A DNA stretch of 64,000 nt from Pinirhizobacter sp036499745 (GCF_036499745.1 NZ_DASYDG010000001.1:17570-81569); one strand, 5' to 3'. Counted from the first letter of the stretch, positions 25,133 through 34,259 are shown. A program made the numbers and translations. The notes: generated by a model not told the origin, from the sequence alone.

Positions 25133-27862
25133 TTAGAACTTGAAGCGCACGTTCATGTAGTACTGGCGGCCGTTGTCGTAGAACGCGTACGGCTGCTTGC
25201 CGTAGACATCGGCCTTCGTGTAGTACTTGAGCACCGGACGATTGAGGTTCATCGCATCGAACGACAGCGCGACGTTGTCGGTCAGGTTGTAACCCATCGA
25301 TACCGCCAGGTTGCCGATACCGCGCTGGTAGAAGTTGTCCGTGCGGCTGACGCCGGCGAAGAACTCCGAGCGGTAGGTGTAGCTGACGCGGGCGTTGAAC
25401 ACCTTGTTTTCGAAGTAGGCCGAAATATTGGCCGTGCGCTTCGAGTTGCCCTGCAGCGGGCCATCGTCCTTGTCGGTATGGCCGTCGGAGTACGTGTAGT
25501 TGGTGGACACGCCGAAGTTCTCACCGATCGGCTGGATGTAGTTCAGTTCCGCACCCTTGACCGAACCGTCCACGTTCACCGGCACGCTCACCAGGTAGGT
25601 GTTGAACACATCCGTACCGGCGGCGATGGAAGCCTGCTGGTCCTTGAACGTGCGTGACTCCGGACCGAAGTTCACATAGTCCTTCAGGTTCATCTTGTAC
25701 ACGCCGAACGACAGCAGGCCGCGCGGTGCGAAGTACCATTCAAGGGCCGCGTCGAAGTTCGTGGAGATGATGGGTTTGAGCTGCGGGTTACCGCCGCTAC
25801 CGGTGTGGGTGAGGTCATCAAGCGACACGGAACCGGCCAGCGCGGAGTAATCCGGGCGGGTCATGGTCTTCGAAGCCGCCAGGCGGCCCACCAGCTCGTC
25901 GGTGAAGCTCCACTTGAAGTTGGCGCTCGGCAAGGCCTTGCTATACGTGTGGTTGTAGTTGCTGGTGTAGTACGTACCGAATGCAGAACCCGGGAAGGGA
26001 CCGGCAGCGGTGTAGGCATCGGGGTTGGTGGAGTTGTAGTTGATGTCCTCTTTCGTGCGCACATAGCGCACGCCCGCGTTGGCGCTCCACTGCTGGCCGG
26101 TGAAGTTCGCCTGCAGGTAGGCGGCACTATCCTTTTCCTCGACCTTGTAGATGTTGCCCCAGTTGAATCGGGCAATGGGGTCACGGTTGGCCTTCGCAGC
26201 ATCGATCGCCGCCAGCTGGCCCGGCGTGTAGTACCAGATGTTGCTGGGGAAGGTGGCGCCCAGGCCGTCACCGAAGTGACCGGGATAGTTGCTGACATTC
26301 TGCGGGTAGTCCGACGGATCGCCCAGGCCGTTGAGCGGACCCTGGCCGATATCGGTCTTGTTCTCACGCGTGTGGTCGGCATAGCGCACGCCGAACTGCA
26401 GGGATGAAAGCGGGTTGTCGTCGAAGGCAAGCTCGCCGTCCAACTGGCCCCAATGCTCCTTGTCCTTCACGTGGATGTCCTGGTCACCGAAGATCCAGCC
26501 GCTGGACGGCTGAAACCCGGAGGAGGCCAGGCTGGTGTTGTCGGAGCCAAGGTGCACATCGTAGGGACTGCCCAGGCCATGCTGCGCCCAACCTGCGCCG
26601 CCGCCGGGCTGGATGCCGGTCTCCAGCACATCCTGGTTCGGGCTGTCGCCACGACCTTCGGTGGTACCCGCCTGGCCCTTGATGGTCAGGTGGTCGGTGG
26701 CGTTCCAGGCGCCATCGAGCGTGAGGTACTTCGACTGTGACGACGCACCCGGGCGCGAGATCATGTCGTACACGCCGTAAGGCGTGTTGTCGCCCGGGAC
26801 CGGATCGTAGTTGGCCTGGGATACCACGCCGTTCTTGTTCACCACGTAGCCCGGAGTAGGCGTAGCCGTGTTGACGAACTTGCTGCTCCAGATCATGTAG
26901 TTGCGGTTGTAGTTGTCGGCTTTCATCTTCGAATAGAAGCCCGACAGGTCCAGGGTGAGGTTGTCGGTGGGCTTGAACTCGATATCGACCACGCCACCCT
27001 TGCGCTCGCGCTTCTGGGTGAACAGCGTGGTGCCGAGCAGTTCCGGTGTGTATTTGCCGGCCAGCGGACCGGCGGTGATCGGGATGTAGCCGCCGACCAC
27101 TTCCTGGCCGTCACGCTCCAGGCTGCGCTTCTCATAGAAGGCCTGGCCCAGGATGCCGAAGGTGTTGTCGTTGTTCTTCCAGTTGAACAGGCCGCTGAAC
27201 TGCGGCTCGGTCTTGGAAGGCAGGTCCGAATACACGCCACCGACGGAGGCCTCGGCGGTGTACTGCTTGGCGAATTCCAGCGGCCGGCGGGTGATGATGT
27301 CGACCGAGCCGGCACTGCCGCCTTCGACGATGTTGGCCTCGGAGGTCTTGTGCACCACTACCTGGCTTACGATTTCCGACGGCAGCAGGCTGTAGCTCAC
27401 GCTACGGCCCACCGTCTGCACCTGGCTCAGCACGAACCAGTCGCCCGTGCCCACGGTATGTCCGTTGACCAGGGTCTGGGTCATGCTGGGATTGGTGCCG
27501 CGCAGGGCCACGCGGTCGTTTTCGTCGAAGCCGCCTTCCGAGGCGCTCGACGAGGAAATATTCACGCCGGGAAGGCGCTGCAGGGTATCGGCCACGTTCT
27601 TGGCCGGCAGCTTGCCGATATCCTCGGCGGTGACGATCTCCACGTGGGAGACAGCCTCCTGCTTCAGGTTCAGTGCTTCCGCTTCGCTGTCGCGGATGCC
27701 TGTGACGACCACCGTGGAGAGCTCGGTCGCTTTCTTTTTGTCGGGACTGGGCTTGGCGGCGTTGTCGCCGGTGACCTGGGCGGCGTCCTGCGCGAGGACA
27801 GTGCCGGCCATGCAAAGGCTGGCGATGATGCTGGCGGCAAGTAGATTCTTGCTGAATGACAT
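25133..27862 (-). CDS. TonB-dependent receptor, carbohydrate (probably GlcNAc / chitooligosaccharide) type
   Basis: A 909-residue receptor with a signal peptide (MSFSKNLLAASIIASLCMAG, cut after TVLA). A plug domain (IGKLPAKNVADTLQRLPGVNI, RVALRGTNP, GSAGSVDIITRRPL) and a large barrel ending QYYMNVRFKF follow. The N-terminal STVVVTGIRDS resembles the TonB-box region of Xanthomonas sugar receptors. Length and plug sequence fit the carbohydrate-scavenging class rather than siderophore receptors. The context (glucokinase just upstream on the same strand, NagP-like transporter, GH20 hexosaminidase) indicates uptake of GlcNAc oligomers. A strong terminator follows the gene. Confidence 0.9.
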   Translation of the reverse strand: MSFSKNLLAASIIASLCMAGTVLAQDAAQVTGDNAAKPSPDKKKATELSTVVVTGIRDSEAEALNLKQEAVSHVEIVTAEDIGKLPAKNVADTLQRLPGVNISSSSASEGGFDENDRVALRGTNPSMTQTLVNGHTVGTGDWFVLSQVQTVGRSVSYSLLPSEIVSQVVVHKTSEANIVEGGSAGSVDIITRRPLEFAKQYTAEASVGGVYSDLPSKTEPQFSGLFNWKNNDNTFGILGQAFYEKRSLERDGQEVVGGYIPITAGPLAGKYTPELLGTTLFTQKRERKGGVVDIEFKPTDNLTLDLSGFYSKMKADNYNRNYMIWSSKFVNTATPTPGYVVNKNGVVSQANYDPVPGDNTPYGVYDMISRPGASSQSKYLTLDGAWNATDHLTIKGQAGTTEGRGDSPNQDVLETGIQPGGGAGWAQHGLGSPYDVHLGSDNTSLASSGFQPSSGWIFGDQDIHVKDKEHWGQLDGELAFDDNPLSSLQFGVRYADHTRENKTDIGQGPLNGLGDPSDYPQNVSNYPGHFGDGLGATFPSNIWYYTPGQLAAIDAAKANRDPIARFNWGNIYKVEEKDSAAYLQANFTGQQWSANAGVRYVRTKEDINYNSTNPDAYTAAGPFPGSAFGTYYTSNYNHTYSKALPSANFKWSFTDELVGRLAASKTMTRPDYSALAGSVSLDDLTHTGSGGNPQLKPIISTNFDAALEWYFAPRGLLSFGVYKMNLKDYVNFGPESRTFKDQQASIAAGTDVFNTYLVSVPVNVDGSVKGAELNYIQPIGENFGVSTNYTYSDGHTDKDDGPLQGNSKRTANISAYFENKVFNARVSYTYRSEFFAGVSRTDNFYQRGIGNLAVSMGYNLTDNVALSFDAMNLNRPVLKYYTKADVYGKQPYAFYDNGRQYYMNVRFKF

Positions 27863-28008
27863 GGCGTCCTCCCCTCAGAGGCTTTCGATTTTTGAGCGGC
27901 AGCCCCTGCGGCGGGGCCGGTGTCCGTTGGTTGGCTGGGCCTTGCGGCCCGTTTCTTGGGTATTGCGAACTAGCTGGACTTCAAAACTTCGTATGGCTTA
28001 AAAGCCCG

Positions 28009-28998
28009 TCACTGGGCGAAGTTGCCGTCGAGGTACAACCCGGCGGCACCGATCACGCCCAACTGGCCGTGGTCCATCAGGCGCACTGAGACCTTCTGCA
28101 GGAAGGCCCGCATCACGCCCTTGTTGAAGAAGCGGTGTTCGAACTGGCTTTGCAGCAGCACGTCGCGCACCTGCGGCAGAATTCCGCCGGCAAGGAATAC
28201 GCCGCCGGTCGCGCCGTAAAGCATGGCCAGGTCGCCGACGAAGCTGCCCAGCAATGCGCAGAACGTGTCCAGGGCCTCGACCGCCGCCTCGTCGCTCTTG
28301 GCGAGCGCGGCAGCGGTGATGTCGGCAGGCTCTGCCAGTGCGACTGGCAGGCCACGCAGGCCCGCGATCACCCGGTACAGGTTCAACAGGCCCGGACCGC
28401 TAAGAGCCCGCTCCATCGATACGTAGTCGTATTCCTTCGACAACTGGCGAAGGATCTCGATCTCGCGCTCGGTGCCCGGCGCCAGCGATATCTGCCCCGC
28501 TTCCGTGGGCAGCACGCGTGCACGCGGCTCGCCCGGCAGCAGCACGGCCGAACCCAAGCCGGTGCCCGGGCCCATCACCAGGACCGGGCCCGGCGCCGAC
28601 GGCTTGCTGGCGGCGATCACGGTGGTGGTCTGGGCAAGATCCAGGAACTGCGTGGCATAGGCCACGGCTTCGAAGTCGTTGACCACGGCCAGCTGGCCGA
28701 TGGACAGCGATGAGCGTATGTCGCTGATCGATACCCGCCAGGCAAGGTTGTCGTTGACGATGGCGTCGTCCAGCACGTAGCCCGCACAGGCCACGGCGCA
28801 ATGTTCAACCGGGCCTTCGACGCCGGCCTTGGCAATGAAATCCGCAAGCACAGCGGTAAGGCTGGGCCAATCGGCGCAGGTGTAACGCTCGTAGTGCAGC
28901 ACGTTCACGCCGGACACCTGGGCACTGACCAGGCCGATGCGTGCGTGCGTGCCGCCGACATCCGCCGCGATGAACGGCGAACCCTGGGGTTTCACCAT
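28009..28998 (-). CDS. glk: Glucokinase family sugar kinase
   Basis: A 329-residue kinase. The phosphate loop ADVGGTHARIGLV near residue 11, the second phosphate motif VMGPGTGLGSAVLLPGE and the sugar-binding EAGQISLAPG are all those of bacterial Glk (ATP-dependent glucose 6-phosphorylation). In GlcNAc loci of Xanthomonadales a kinase of this kind can phosphorylate GlcNAc or glucose, so its substrate here is open. ATG 28998 is preceded by AGGA. The gene is first on the minus strand of the sugar locus and reads toward the TonB receptor 146 bases away; a palindromic operator lies 113 bases before its start. Confidence 0.9.
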   Translation of the reverse strand: MVKPQGSPFIAADVGGTHARIGLVSAQVSGVNVLHYERYTCADWPSLTAVLADFIAKAGVEGPVEHCAVACAGYVLDDAIVNDNLAWRVSISDIRSSLSIGQLAVVNDFEAVAYATQFLDLAQTTTVIAASKPSAPGPVLVMGPGTGLGSAVLLPGEPRARVLPTEAGQISLAPGTEREIEILRQLSKEYDYVSMERALSGPGLLNLYRVIAGLRGLPVALAEPADITAAALAKSDEAAVEALDTFCALLGSFVGDLAMLYGATGGVFLAGGILPQVRDVLLQSQFEHRFFNKGVMRAFLQKVSVRLMDHGQLGVIGAAGLYLDGNFAQ

Positions 28999-29110
28999 CT
29001 GAAGTGTCCTGTGGTTGGCAGCTGTCGCCACACCTGTCCCCTTGCCCCGACCCAATGGGCGCCCATCGATGCCGCTGGGCGCCGCGCTTGTCCGCAATAT
29101 GGCTTCGGAA

Positions 29111-29124
29111 TGACAACGTTGTCA
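29111..29124. promoter_or_regulatory. LacI-type operator, perfect palindrome
   Basis: TGACAACGTTGTCA is a perfect 14-bp palindrome with the central CG typical of LacI-family sites. It resembles, from memory, the NagQ/NagR-type sites of Xanthomonadales GlcNAc regulons. The LacI regulator encoded at 30789-31823 is the likely ligand-responsive binder. Confidence 0.75.
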
Positions 29125-29324
29125 ACGAGCAAAAAGTCCTAGATCGGGTACTTCTTCTCGCGCGCTGCAACACGATGGGCTGTCCGTGACTGTCTGGAAT
29201 GTTCACATCGGCCATACATAAGCGTGCGTTTTACCGCGCAGATCGCTTGCTGCGCCGCAGCAAAGGTGATGTCCATCCGTGTCGTCAGTCATGCCGGTAT
29301 CGAAGGCCGGGGGCAATGGCTGAT

Positions 29325-29338
29325 TGACAACGTTACGC
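29325..29338. promoter_or_regulatory. Second LacI-type operator, half conserved
   Basis: TGACAACGTTACGC matches the 29111 palindrome in its first ten bases and has a decayed right half. It lies 75 bases before the MFS start codon. Confidence 0.45.
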
Positions 29339-29355
29339 CGCCCGGTCAATAAAGC

Positions 29356-29369
29356 GGACAACGGTGTCG
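29356..29369. promoter_or_regulatory. Third LacI-type operator, degenerate
   Basis: GGACAACGGTGTCG matches 11 of 14 positions of the perfect site and is spaced 31 bases (about three helical turns) from the second site, compatible with cooperative binding near the MFS promoter. Confidence 0.45.
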
Positions 29370-29412
29370 TCGCATTGAGCGCGTGGCCGAACGACGGGGA
29401 GTTGTACAAGTC

Positions 29413-30699
29413 ATGTCCGCCATTCCAGAGGCCTTGCCGGCCCGCCAGTCCAGCGTGCTGCCGATGATCATCATCGGCGTGCTTTTCTTCATCTTCGGTT
29501 TCGTCACCTGGCTCAACGGCCCGCTGATCACTTTCGTCAAGCTCGCCTTCCAGGTGGACGACTTCTACGCCTTCCTGGTGCCGTCGGCCTTCTACCTGTC
29601 GTACTTCTTCCTGGCCATCCCGGCATCGATCGTGTTGAAGCGCACGGGCATGAAGAAAGGCATGGGGCTGGGCCTGTTCATTATGGCGATCGGCGCGGTC
29701 ACCTTTGGCCAGTTCGTTTCCATGCGCAGCTTCGGCGGCGCGCTCACGGGCCTGTTCGTGATCGGCGCGGGGCTTTCGCTGCTGCAGACGGCCTCCAATC
29801 CGTACATCAGCATCCTGGGGCCGATCGAGAGCGCGGCGCAGCGCATCGCCTTCATGGGCATCTGCAACAAGGTGGCCGGCGCGCTGGCGCCCTTCGTGTT
29901 CGGCGCACTGGTGCTGTCCAACATCGCCGACTTCGGCAGCCAGGTTACCGCCGCACCGGACGCAGCCAGCCGCGAGGCCCTGCTCAATGCTTTCGCCGCC
30001 AAGGTGCACATGCCATACATGGTGATGGCGGGCCTGCTGGTGTTGCTGGCGATCTGGGTGGTGCGTTCGTCGCTGCCGGAGATCAAGCCCGCCGGCGCCA
30101 ACACCGAACGCACCATCGGCCACGCGCACGGCGGCATCTTCAGCTTTCCGCATCTTTGGCTTGGTGTGCTGTGCCTGTTCCTGTACGTGGGCGTGGAAGT
30201 GATGGCGGGCGACGCCATCGGCACCTACGGCCAGGGCCTTGGGTTGCCGCTGGAGGCGACGCGCCATTTCACCTCGTACACGCTGTTTGCCATGCTGGCC
30301 GGTTATCTGGCAGGCCTGGTGCTGATCCCGCGGGTGATCACCCAGCACGCCTACCTGGCACTGTCGGCAGTGCTGGGCGTGGTGTTCGTGCTGGCCGCCT
30401 CGCTCACCACGGGCTACGTTTCGGTGGCCTTCGTGGCAGCACTGGGGTTTGCCAACGCGATGATGTGGCCGGCGATCTTCCCGCTGGCCATCCGCGGCCT
30501 GGGCGGCCTGACCGAACGCGGTTCGGCACTGCTGATCATGGGCATCGCCGGCGGCGGCATCATTCCGCCTCTCTTCGGGTACTTGAAGCAACACCACGAC
30601 TTCCAGATGGTGTTCGCCGCGCTGATGGTGCCCTGCTACCTGTACATCCTCTATTTCGGCCTGGCGGGACATAAGGTCGGCCAGCACCGACTGGGCTGA
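29413..30699 (+). CDS. nagP: NagP-like sugar:H+ symporter (MFS, FucP/GluP group)
   Basis: A 428-residue inner-membrane transporter with 12 predicted helices. PMIIIGVLFFIFGFVTWLNGPLI, the LQTASNPYISILGP motif and GMKKGMGLGLFIMAIGA are those of the FucP/GluP/NagP branch, which imports glucose, fucose or N-acetylglucosamine with protons. The genomic setting (hexosaminidase, carbohydrate TonB receptor, kinase, LacI regulator) favours GlcNAc. ATG 29413 has GGGGAG eleven bases upstream. The LacI gene follows ~90 bases downstream on the same strand and probably shares the transcript. Confidence 0.88.
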   Translation: MSAIPEALPARQSSVLPMIIIGVLFFIFGFVTWLNGPLITFVKLAFQVDDFYAFLVPSAFYLSYFFLAIPASIVLKRTGMKKGMGLGLFIMAIGAVTFGQFVSMRSFGGALTGLFVIGAGLSLLQTASNPYISILGPIESAAQRIAFMGICNKVAGALAPFVFGALVLSNIADFGSQVTAAPDAASREALLNAFAAKVHMPYMVMAGLLVLLAIWVVRSSLPEIKPAGANTERTIGHAHGGIFSFPHLWLGVLCLFLYVGVEVMAGDAIGTYGQGLGLPLEATRHFTSYTLFAMLAGYLAGLVLIPRVITQHAYLALSAVLGVVFVLAASLTTGYVSVAFVAALGFANAMMWPAIFPLAIRGLGGLTERGSALLIMGIAGGGIIPPLFGYLKQHHDFQMVFAALMVPCYLYILYFGLAGHKVGQHRLG

Positions 30700-30788
30700 A
30701 TATGCCGCGCAGGAAGGCGCCAATCCTGCATTCGGTGCCGTCCATCCGCTACGATGGGCGGCGGAATCACGAAGGCGGAGAAGAACGG

Positions 30789-31823
30789 GTGCGCAGTCCG
30801 ACCATCAAGGACGTTGCCGAGAAGGCGGGCGTTTCGCTCAAGACCGTCTCCCGGGTGATCAACAACGAGCCTTCCGTCCACGAGCGTACCCGGGAGAAGG
30901 TCCAGCGCGCCATCGACGCGCTGGGCTACCAGCCCGATCCTTCAGCCCGAAGCCTGCGTGGCACGCGGGCCTGGGCCATCGGCCTGGTGTACGACAACCC
31001 CAACGCGCACTACGTGATCAGCATGCAGAACGGCGTGCTGTCGGTATGCCGCGAGCGCGGTTTCGGCCTGCAGATCCACCCCTGCGATTCCACCTCGCCC
31101 ACCCTGGTCGAGGAATTATGCGAACTGGTGCGGCGTTCTCGGCTGGCGGGCCTGGTGCTGGCGCCGCCGATGTCTGAGCAGAAGGAATTGATCGAAACGC
31201 TGGCTGCGGAAAAGATCCCGTTTGTACGCATCATTTCCGCGCGCAAAGATCCGAAAGACGGCTACCCCTGCGTATTCGTGGACGACCGCGATGCCGCTTA
31301 CGCCATCACCGAGCACCTGATCCAGCTGGGCCACCACCGCATCGGTTTCCTGTGGGGAGGCAAGCATCACCGCTCCAGCCCGGAGCGCTACCAGGGTTAT
31401 GAAGACGCGCTTCGCGCGTACGGCATGCCGCTGGATAACGAGCTGGTGGTGGAGGGAGATTATTCCTTCGATGATGGATTTCGCGGTGCGCGCAAGCTGC
31501 TTGCGCTTGAGCACCGCCCCACTGCGATCTTCGGTTCGAACGACGAGATCGCTGCCGGTGTGCTGGCGGCGGCAAAGTCTGGCGGTATCGATGTGCCGTG
31601 GGAGCTTTCAATCGCTGGCTTCGAGGACAGCCCGTTCTCCAAGCAGAGCTGGCCGGCGCTTACTACTGCGCGGCAGGCCACGACGGATATCGGCCGGCAT
31701 GCGACGCGGCGGTTGATCGCGGAGCTTGAGCGTGAGGCGCATGGTATTGCCGGGGAAATCAGCAATGAGGGGTTCAGTCCGGAGCTGGTGGTGCGCGGGT
31801 CGACGGCGCCGATTCGGAAGTAG
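30789..31823 (+). CDS. LacI-family transcriptional regulator of the amino-sugar locus
   Basis: A 344-residue repressor. The GTG at 30789 is preceded by GGAG at eight bases and begins just before the HTH (TIKDVAEKAGVSLKTVSRVI), followed by the hinge (DPSARSLRG) and a periplasmic-binding-protein-like effector domain (FGSNDEIAAGVLAAA, IAGFEDSPFS). A longer frame starting at 30702 lacks a Shine-Dalgarno sequence. Position directly after the NagP-like gene, and the operators between it and glk, imply local control, with relief by an amino-sugar or its phosphate. The effector is not known from sequence. Confidence 0.92.
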   Translation: MRSPTIKDVAEKAGVSLKTVSRVINNEPSVHERTREKVQRAIDALGYQPDPSARSLRGTRAWAIGLVYDNPNAHYVISMQNGVLSVCRERGFGLQIHPCDSTSPTLVEELCELVRRSRLAGLVLAPPMSEQKELIETLAAEKIPFVRIISARKDPKDGYPCVFVDDRDAAYAITEHLIQLGHHRIGFLWGGKHHRSSPERYQGYEDALRAYGMPLDNELVVEGDYSFDDGFRGARKLLALEHRPTAIFGSNDEIAAGVLAAAKSGGIDVPWELSIAGFEDSPFSKQSWPALTTARQATTDIGRHATRRLIAELEREAHGIAGEISNEGFSPELVVRGSTAPIRK

Positions 31824-31877
31824 CTGTCGTTAGTGAGGGTCGGAAGGCTTGCTCGCCGGCATTAATGCCAGTCGCGA

Positions 31878-32114
31878 TCATTCCCGAAGGTTGTTATAGA
31901 CCGCGATAGCCAACCAGATGACGACAAGGGTCAGAAATCCGGCCCACTCAATGCCACTGCGGGATCGCTCACAATCGTTGCGCGTCGGATACCGGCCCAT
32001 GGTGACTGCGAGCAAGGCACCACGTCCTACCTGGAGGAGTACGAAGTCGAAAATCACGTCCACAACAACATACCGGACGATTGACCCGACAATCCTTGTT
32101 GCATCCTCGAACAT
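31878..32114 (-). CDS. Small membrane protein, hypothetical
   Basis: Seventy-eight residues from ATG 32114; AGGAAGGA lies just upstream, a strong start signal. Two hydrophobic segments (~8-32 and ~55-74, FLTLVVIWLAIAVYNNL) flank a loop with a Cys, Arg and Asp, so it is probably a two-helix inner-membrane protein. I do not recognise a family. It reads away from the cupin gene upstream on the same strand with a gap of about 26 bases, so the two may be co-transcribed. Confidence 0.55.
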   Translation of the reverse strand: MFEDATRIVGSIVRYVVVDVIFDFVLLQVGRGALLAVTMGRYPTRNDCERSRSGIEWAGFLTLVVIWLAIAVYNNLRE

Positions 32115-32140
32115 CAATCCTTCCTGTATTCGTACATCCG

Positions 32141-32437
32141 TTACATATCGATGATCACCAACGTGCCATAACTACCTGGCAATACCGAGTGCGGAACACC
32201 CGCAATCGCCAAGTACATCTGTCCCGCCGACACCACAACCTCTTCGCCCCGCACCTGCAGCATCATCTTTCCGTTGATGACCAGAAGACCTTCGTTGTAG
32301 TCATGCGTTTCTTCCTCGTATGCCTGATCGTCCATGCGAATAACCTTGATACGCGCCGGACCCACCTGCCCGGTGACGAAGGAGGTCCAGGCGGTCGGAA
32401 GATCCGCCGCTAGCGATTCAAAATCGACCAACGCCAT
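32141..32437 (-). CDS. Single-domain cupin protein
   Basis: Ninety-eight residues from ATG 32437, with GGAGG eight bases upstream. One cupin barrel: EETHDYNEGLLVINGKMMLQVRGEEVVVSAGQMYLAIAGVPHSVLPG contains both cupin motifs, though the first has a partial metal site (H, E) and the second keeps one histidine. Small cupins of this kind bind metal or a small molecule; the ligand is unknown. It lies 78 bases after the barstar gene. Confidence 0.75.
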   Translation of the reverse strand: MALVDFESLAADLPTAWTSFVTGQVGPARIKVIRMDDQAYEEETHDYNEGLLVINGKMMLQVRGEEVVVSAGQMYLAIAGVPHSVLPGSYGTLVIIDM

Positions 32438-32515
32438 CAGTCTGTCCTCCAGGAAAGGCAATATCGTATTGATAGGTACGTTGCCGCGCCAGGAGCAAAG
32501 GTAATGTCATTTCGC

Positions 32516-32950
32516 TCAAGCATCGGCCTCGTCAGCAGCGCTTTCGGGCAGCGCAATGCAGGCGAGGAACGGCACGCCGGCGGAGTGCCAGCTTTCGGCG
32601 GCCTCGTCCAGGATGCCCGTGAAAATATCAAACTCTGCCTCGTCGGCATCCCGAAGCGTTTCAGCGTGCGTGATCAGTAACAGATAACCTTTGGCGCGTA
32701 GCCACGACAGGTCGCGCAGGCTGTCGGAGAGTGCATCCCAGTTGCCGCCGAAGCCGGCCGGAAAGTGCAGCGCATCATCCAGGTGGCGCAGCAGCGATGC
32801 CTTGTCGGTGCAATCGTGCAGGTCGATAGGCAGCGTGCGCAGTGAGGTGGATTGGGCAGCGCCATCGAGCGCGGCGATATCGTCCTGGGTGACGAAGAAG
32901 ACGCCATGGGTGGTGGCGTCGTTCAGGTCGATGTCGAGCAGGGAATTCAT
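32516..32950 (-). CDS. Barstar-family RNase inhibitor
   Basis: A 144-residue cytoplasmic protein. The barstar core is recognisable: CTDKASLLRHLDDALHFPAGFGGNWDALSDSLRDLSW, with the acidic helix that plugs the RNase active site. The start codon overlaps the stop of the upstream RNase gene (ATGA, 32950-32947), so the inhibitor is made in a fixed ratio with the enzyme. It should protect the producer from the secreted ribonuclease before export. Confidence 0.88.
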   Translation of the reverse strand: MNSLLDIDLNDATTHGVFFVTQDDIAALDGAAQSTSLRTLPIDLHDCTDKASLLRHLDDALHFPAGFGGNWDALSDSLRDLSWLRAKGYLLLITHAETLRDADEAEFDIFTGILDEAAESWHSAGVPFLACIALPESAADEADA

Positions 32951-33390
32951 GGATGCACCTGAAAACAGCGGAAGCTGCTGTAGTGATCGGCGGTGTAGTA
33001 GTACACCGCTGGCGGCGTACCGCCGGTGATGATTCGTCGCGCGCCACGCGTGTCGCTACCCGGCGTTTCGACGGTGTACTCGTGGTAGTAGCCATTCGCC
33101 TGGGAAGGCAGCAGGCCTTCGCGATTGCCGAACACCGTGTCGTCCTGGCGATGCGGAAACGGACCGTCGCCTTCGATCAACTTGATGGTCTGTAAGGCTT
33201 CCTGAGGCAGGAAGCCTGGCAACACCGGGCAAGCGCCCTCGGCCTGGTAGCTTGCCGGTGGCGTGGTGCTTACCTGACCTTGCGGCGTGGGCTTCGCGGT
33301 ATCTACCTGGCCGTGCTGCATCGGCTTGAAGTAGAGCCAGCCGACCAGCGCGATGAGAACCAGTAGCGGAAGAAGACGGTTGGCACGCAT
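32947..33390 (-). CDS. Secreted/anchored guanyl-specific ribonuclease (barnase/N1-T1 family)
   Basis: A 147-residue protein. An N-terminal helix (MRANRLLPLLVLIALVGWLY) acts as signal or anchor, followed by a Pro/Gln-rich linker and a microbial RNase domain. The catalytic set is visible: Glu in GYYHEYTVETPG, Arg in ARRIITGG and His in YYTADHYSSFRCF; two cysteines may form a disulfide. It cuts RNA after guanine, for nutrient scavenging or competition. Together with the coupled barstar gene downstream it forms a barnase/barstar pair. Confidence 0.87.
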   Translation of the reverse strand: MRANRLLPLLVLIALVGWLYFKPMQHGQVDTAKPTPQGQVSTTPPASYQAEGACPVLPGFLPQEALQTIKLIEGDGPFPHRQDDTVFGNREGLLPSQANGYYHEYTVETPGSDTRGARRIITGGTPPAVYYYTADHYSSFRCFQVHP

Positions 33391-33407
33391 AGCGATTCCT
33401 CGGGCGA

Positions 33408-34259
33408 TTACCGGTGGGCTTTGTCCACGCGCGCTTGCAGTGCCATCGCTGCCGCCGGGTTGCGGTGCTTGGCGGCGCTGATGAAGAAGATGAAAACATC
33501 GCGCGCGCCGCCATCAGGCAGGGCGGCATCCACGTGCGGAAGCTCGGGATTGTCCTGGCCAATCGCCCAGCGTTGCGCGCGTTTCGACCAGGCGTCCAGA
33601 TCCTTCGCGCTGTAGCCCGTGGCGACGCCATCTTCGCTGCGCATCAATCGGGCATAGGTGAAATCACCCGTTGTATCGGCTAGCGATGGGAACTTCGGCG
33701 AATCGGTGAAAACCGTCGGGATGCGATGCGAGCGCGCCAGCGCCACGTATTCGTCGCTGAGGAAACTCTCATGCCGTACTTCCAGGACATGCCGAAGCGG
33801 GCGCCCAGCCAACGTGGCCGGCAGCAGGTGCAGGAACGCATCGAGGTCATCCGCATCGAAGCGATGCGACGGCGGCAATTGCCACAGGATCGGACCCAGG
33901 CGATCGCCCATCTGATCCAGTCCACCTTCGATGAACGCGGCAATGCCTTTAGCACTGTCCCCCAGGCGCCTGCTTTGGGTGATATAACGCGGCGCCTTGA
34001 GCGAGAACACAAAGCCTTCCGGCGTTTCGGCTGCCCAGCGCGCATAGGTGGCTGGCTTCTGTGCGCCATAGAAGGTGCCGTTGATCTCGATGACGCGCAG
34101 ATGGCGACTGGCGTATTCCAGTTCGCGCTTTTGTACCAGGCCATCCGGATAGAAATTCTTGCGCCAGGGCGCATACGTCCAGCCGCCGATGCCAATACGG
34201 ACCGCGTGCTGCGCTGCGGGAGCGGCGAACAGATCTTTGCTGGCGGTGCGGATAGGCAT
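33408..34259 (-). CDS. DUF72 domain protein
   Basis: A 283-residue TIM-barrel-like protein. IGIGGWTYAPWRKNFYPDGLVQKRELEYASRHLRVIEINGTFYG and FSLKAPRYITQSRRL are signatures of DUF72 (YecE family); WQLPPSHRFDADDLDAFL and AKHRNPAAAMAL complete it. The start ATG 34259 has no obvious Shine-Dalgarno sequence; a GTG 24 bases earlier is an alternative. Function of DUF72 is not established. It precedes the RNase gene by 17 bases on the same strand. Confidence 0.88.
   Translation of the reverse strand: MPIRTASKDLFAAPAAQHAVRIGIGGWTYAPWRKNFYPDGLVQKRELEYASRHLRVIEINGTFYGAQKPATYARWAAETPEGFVFSLKAPRYITQSRRLGDSAKGIAAFIEGGLDQMGDRLGPILWQLPPSHRFDADDLDAFLHLLPATLAGRPLRHVLEVRHESFLSDEYVALARSHRIPTVFTDSPKFPSLADTTGDFTYARLMRSEDGVATGYSAKDLDAWSKRAQRWAIGQDNPELPHVDAALPDGGARDVFIFFISAAKHRNPAAAMALQARVDKAHR

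Larger units (their letters stand above)
28999..29412. promoter_or_regulatory. Divergent regulatory region between glk and NagP-like gene
   Basis: This 414-base gap has no convincing gene. It contains three related operator-like sequences (29111-29124, 29325-29338, 29356-29369) and must hold promoters for both the glk-receptor unit and the MFS-LacI unit. Confidence 0.6.

Noticed and set aside
29203..30723. 506-codon open frame antisense to the NagP-like gene
   Set aside because: Composition is His/Gln/Arg/Ala/Asp-rich with no domain; it is a product of high-GC codon use of the real gene on the other strand.
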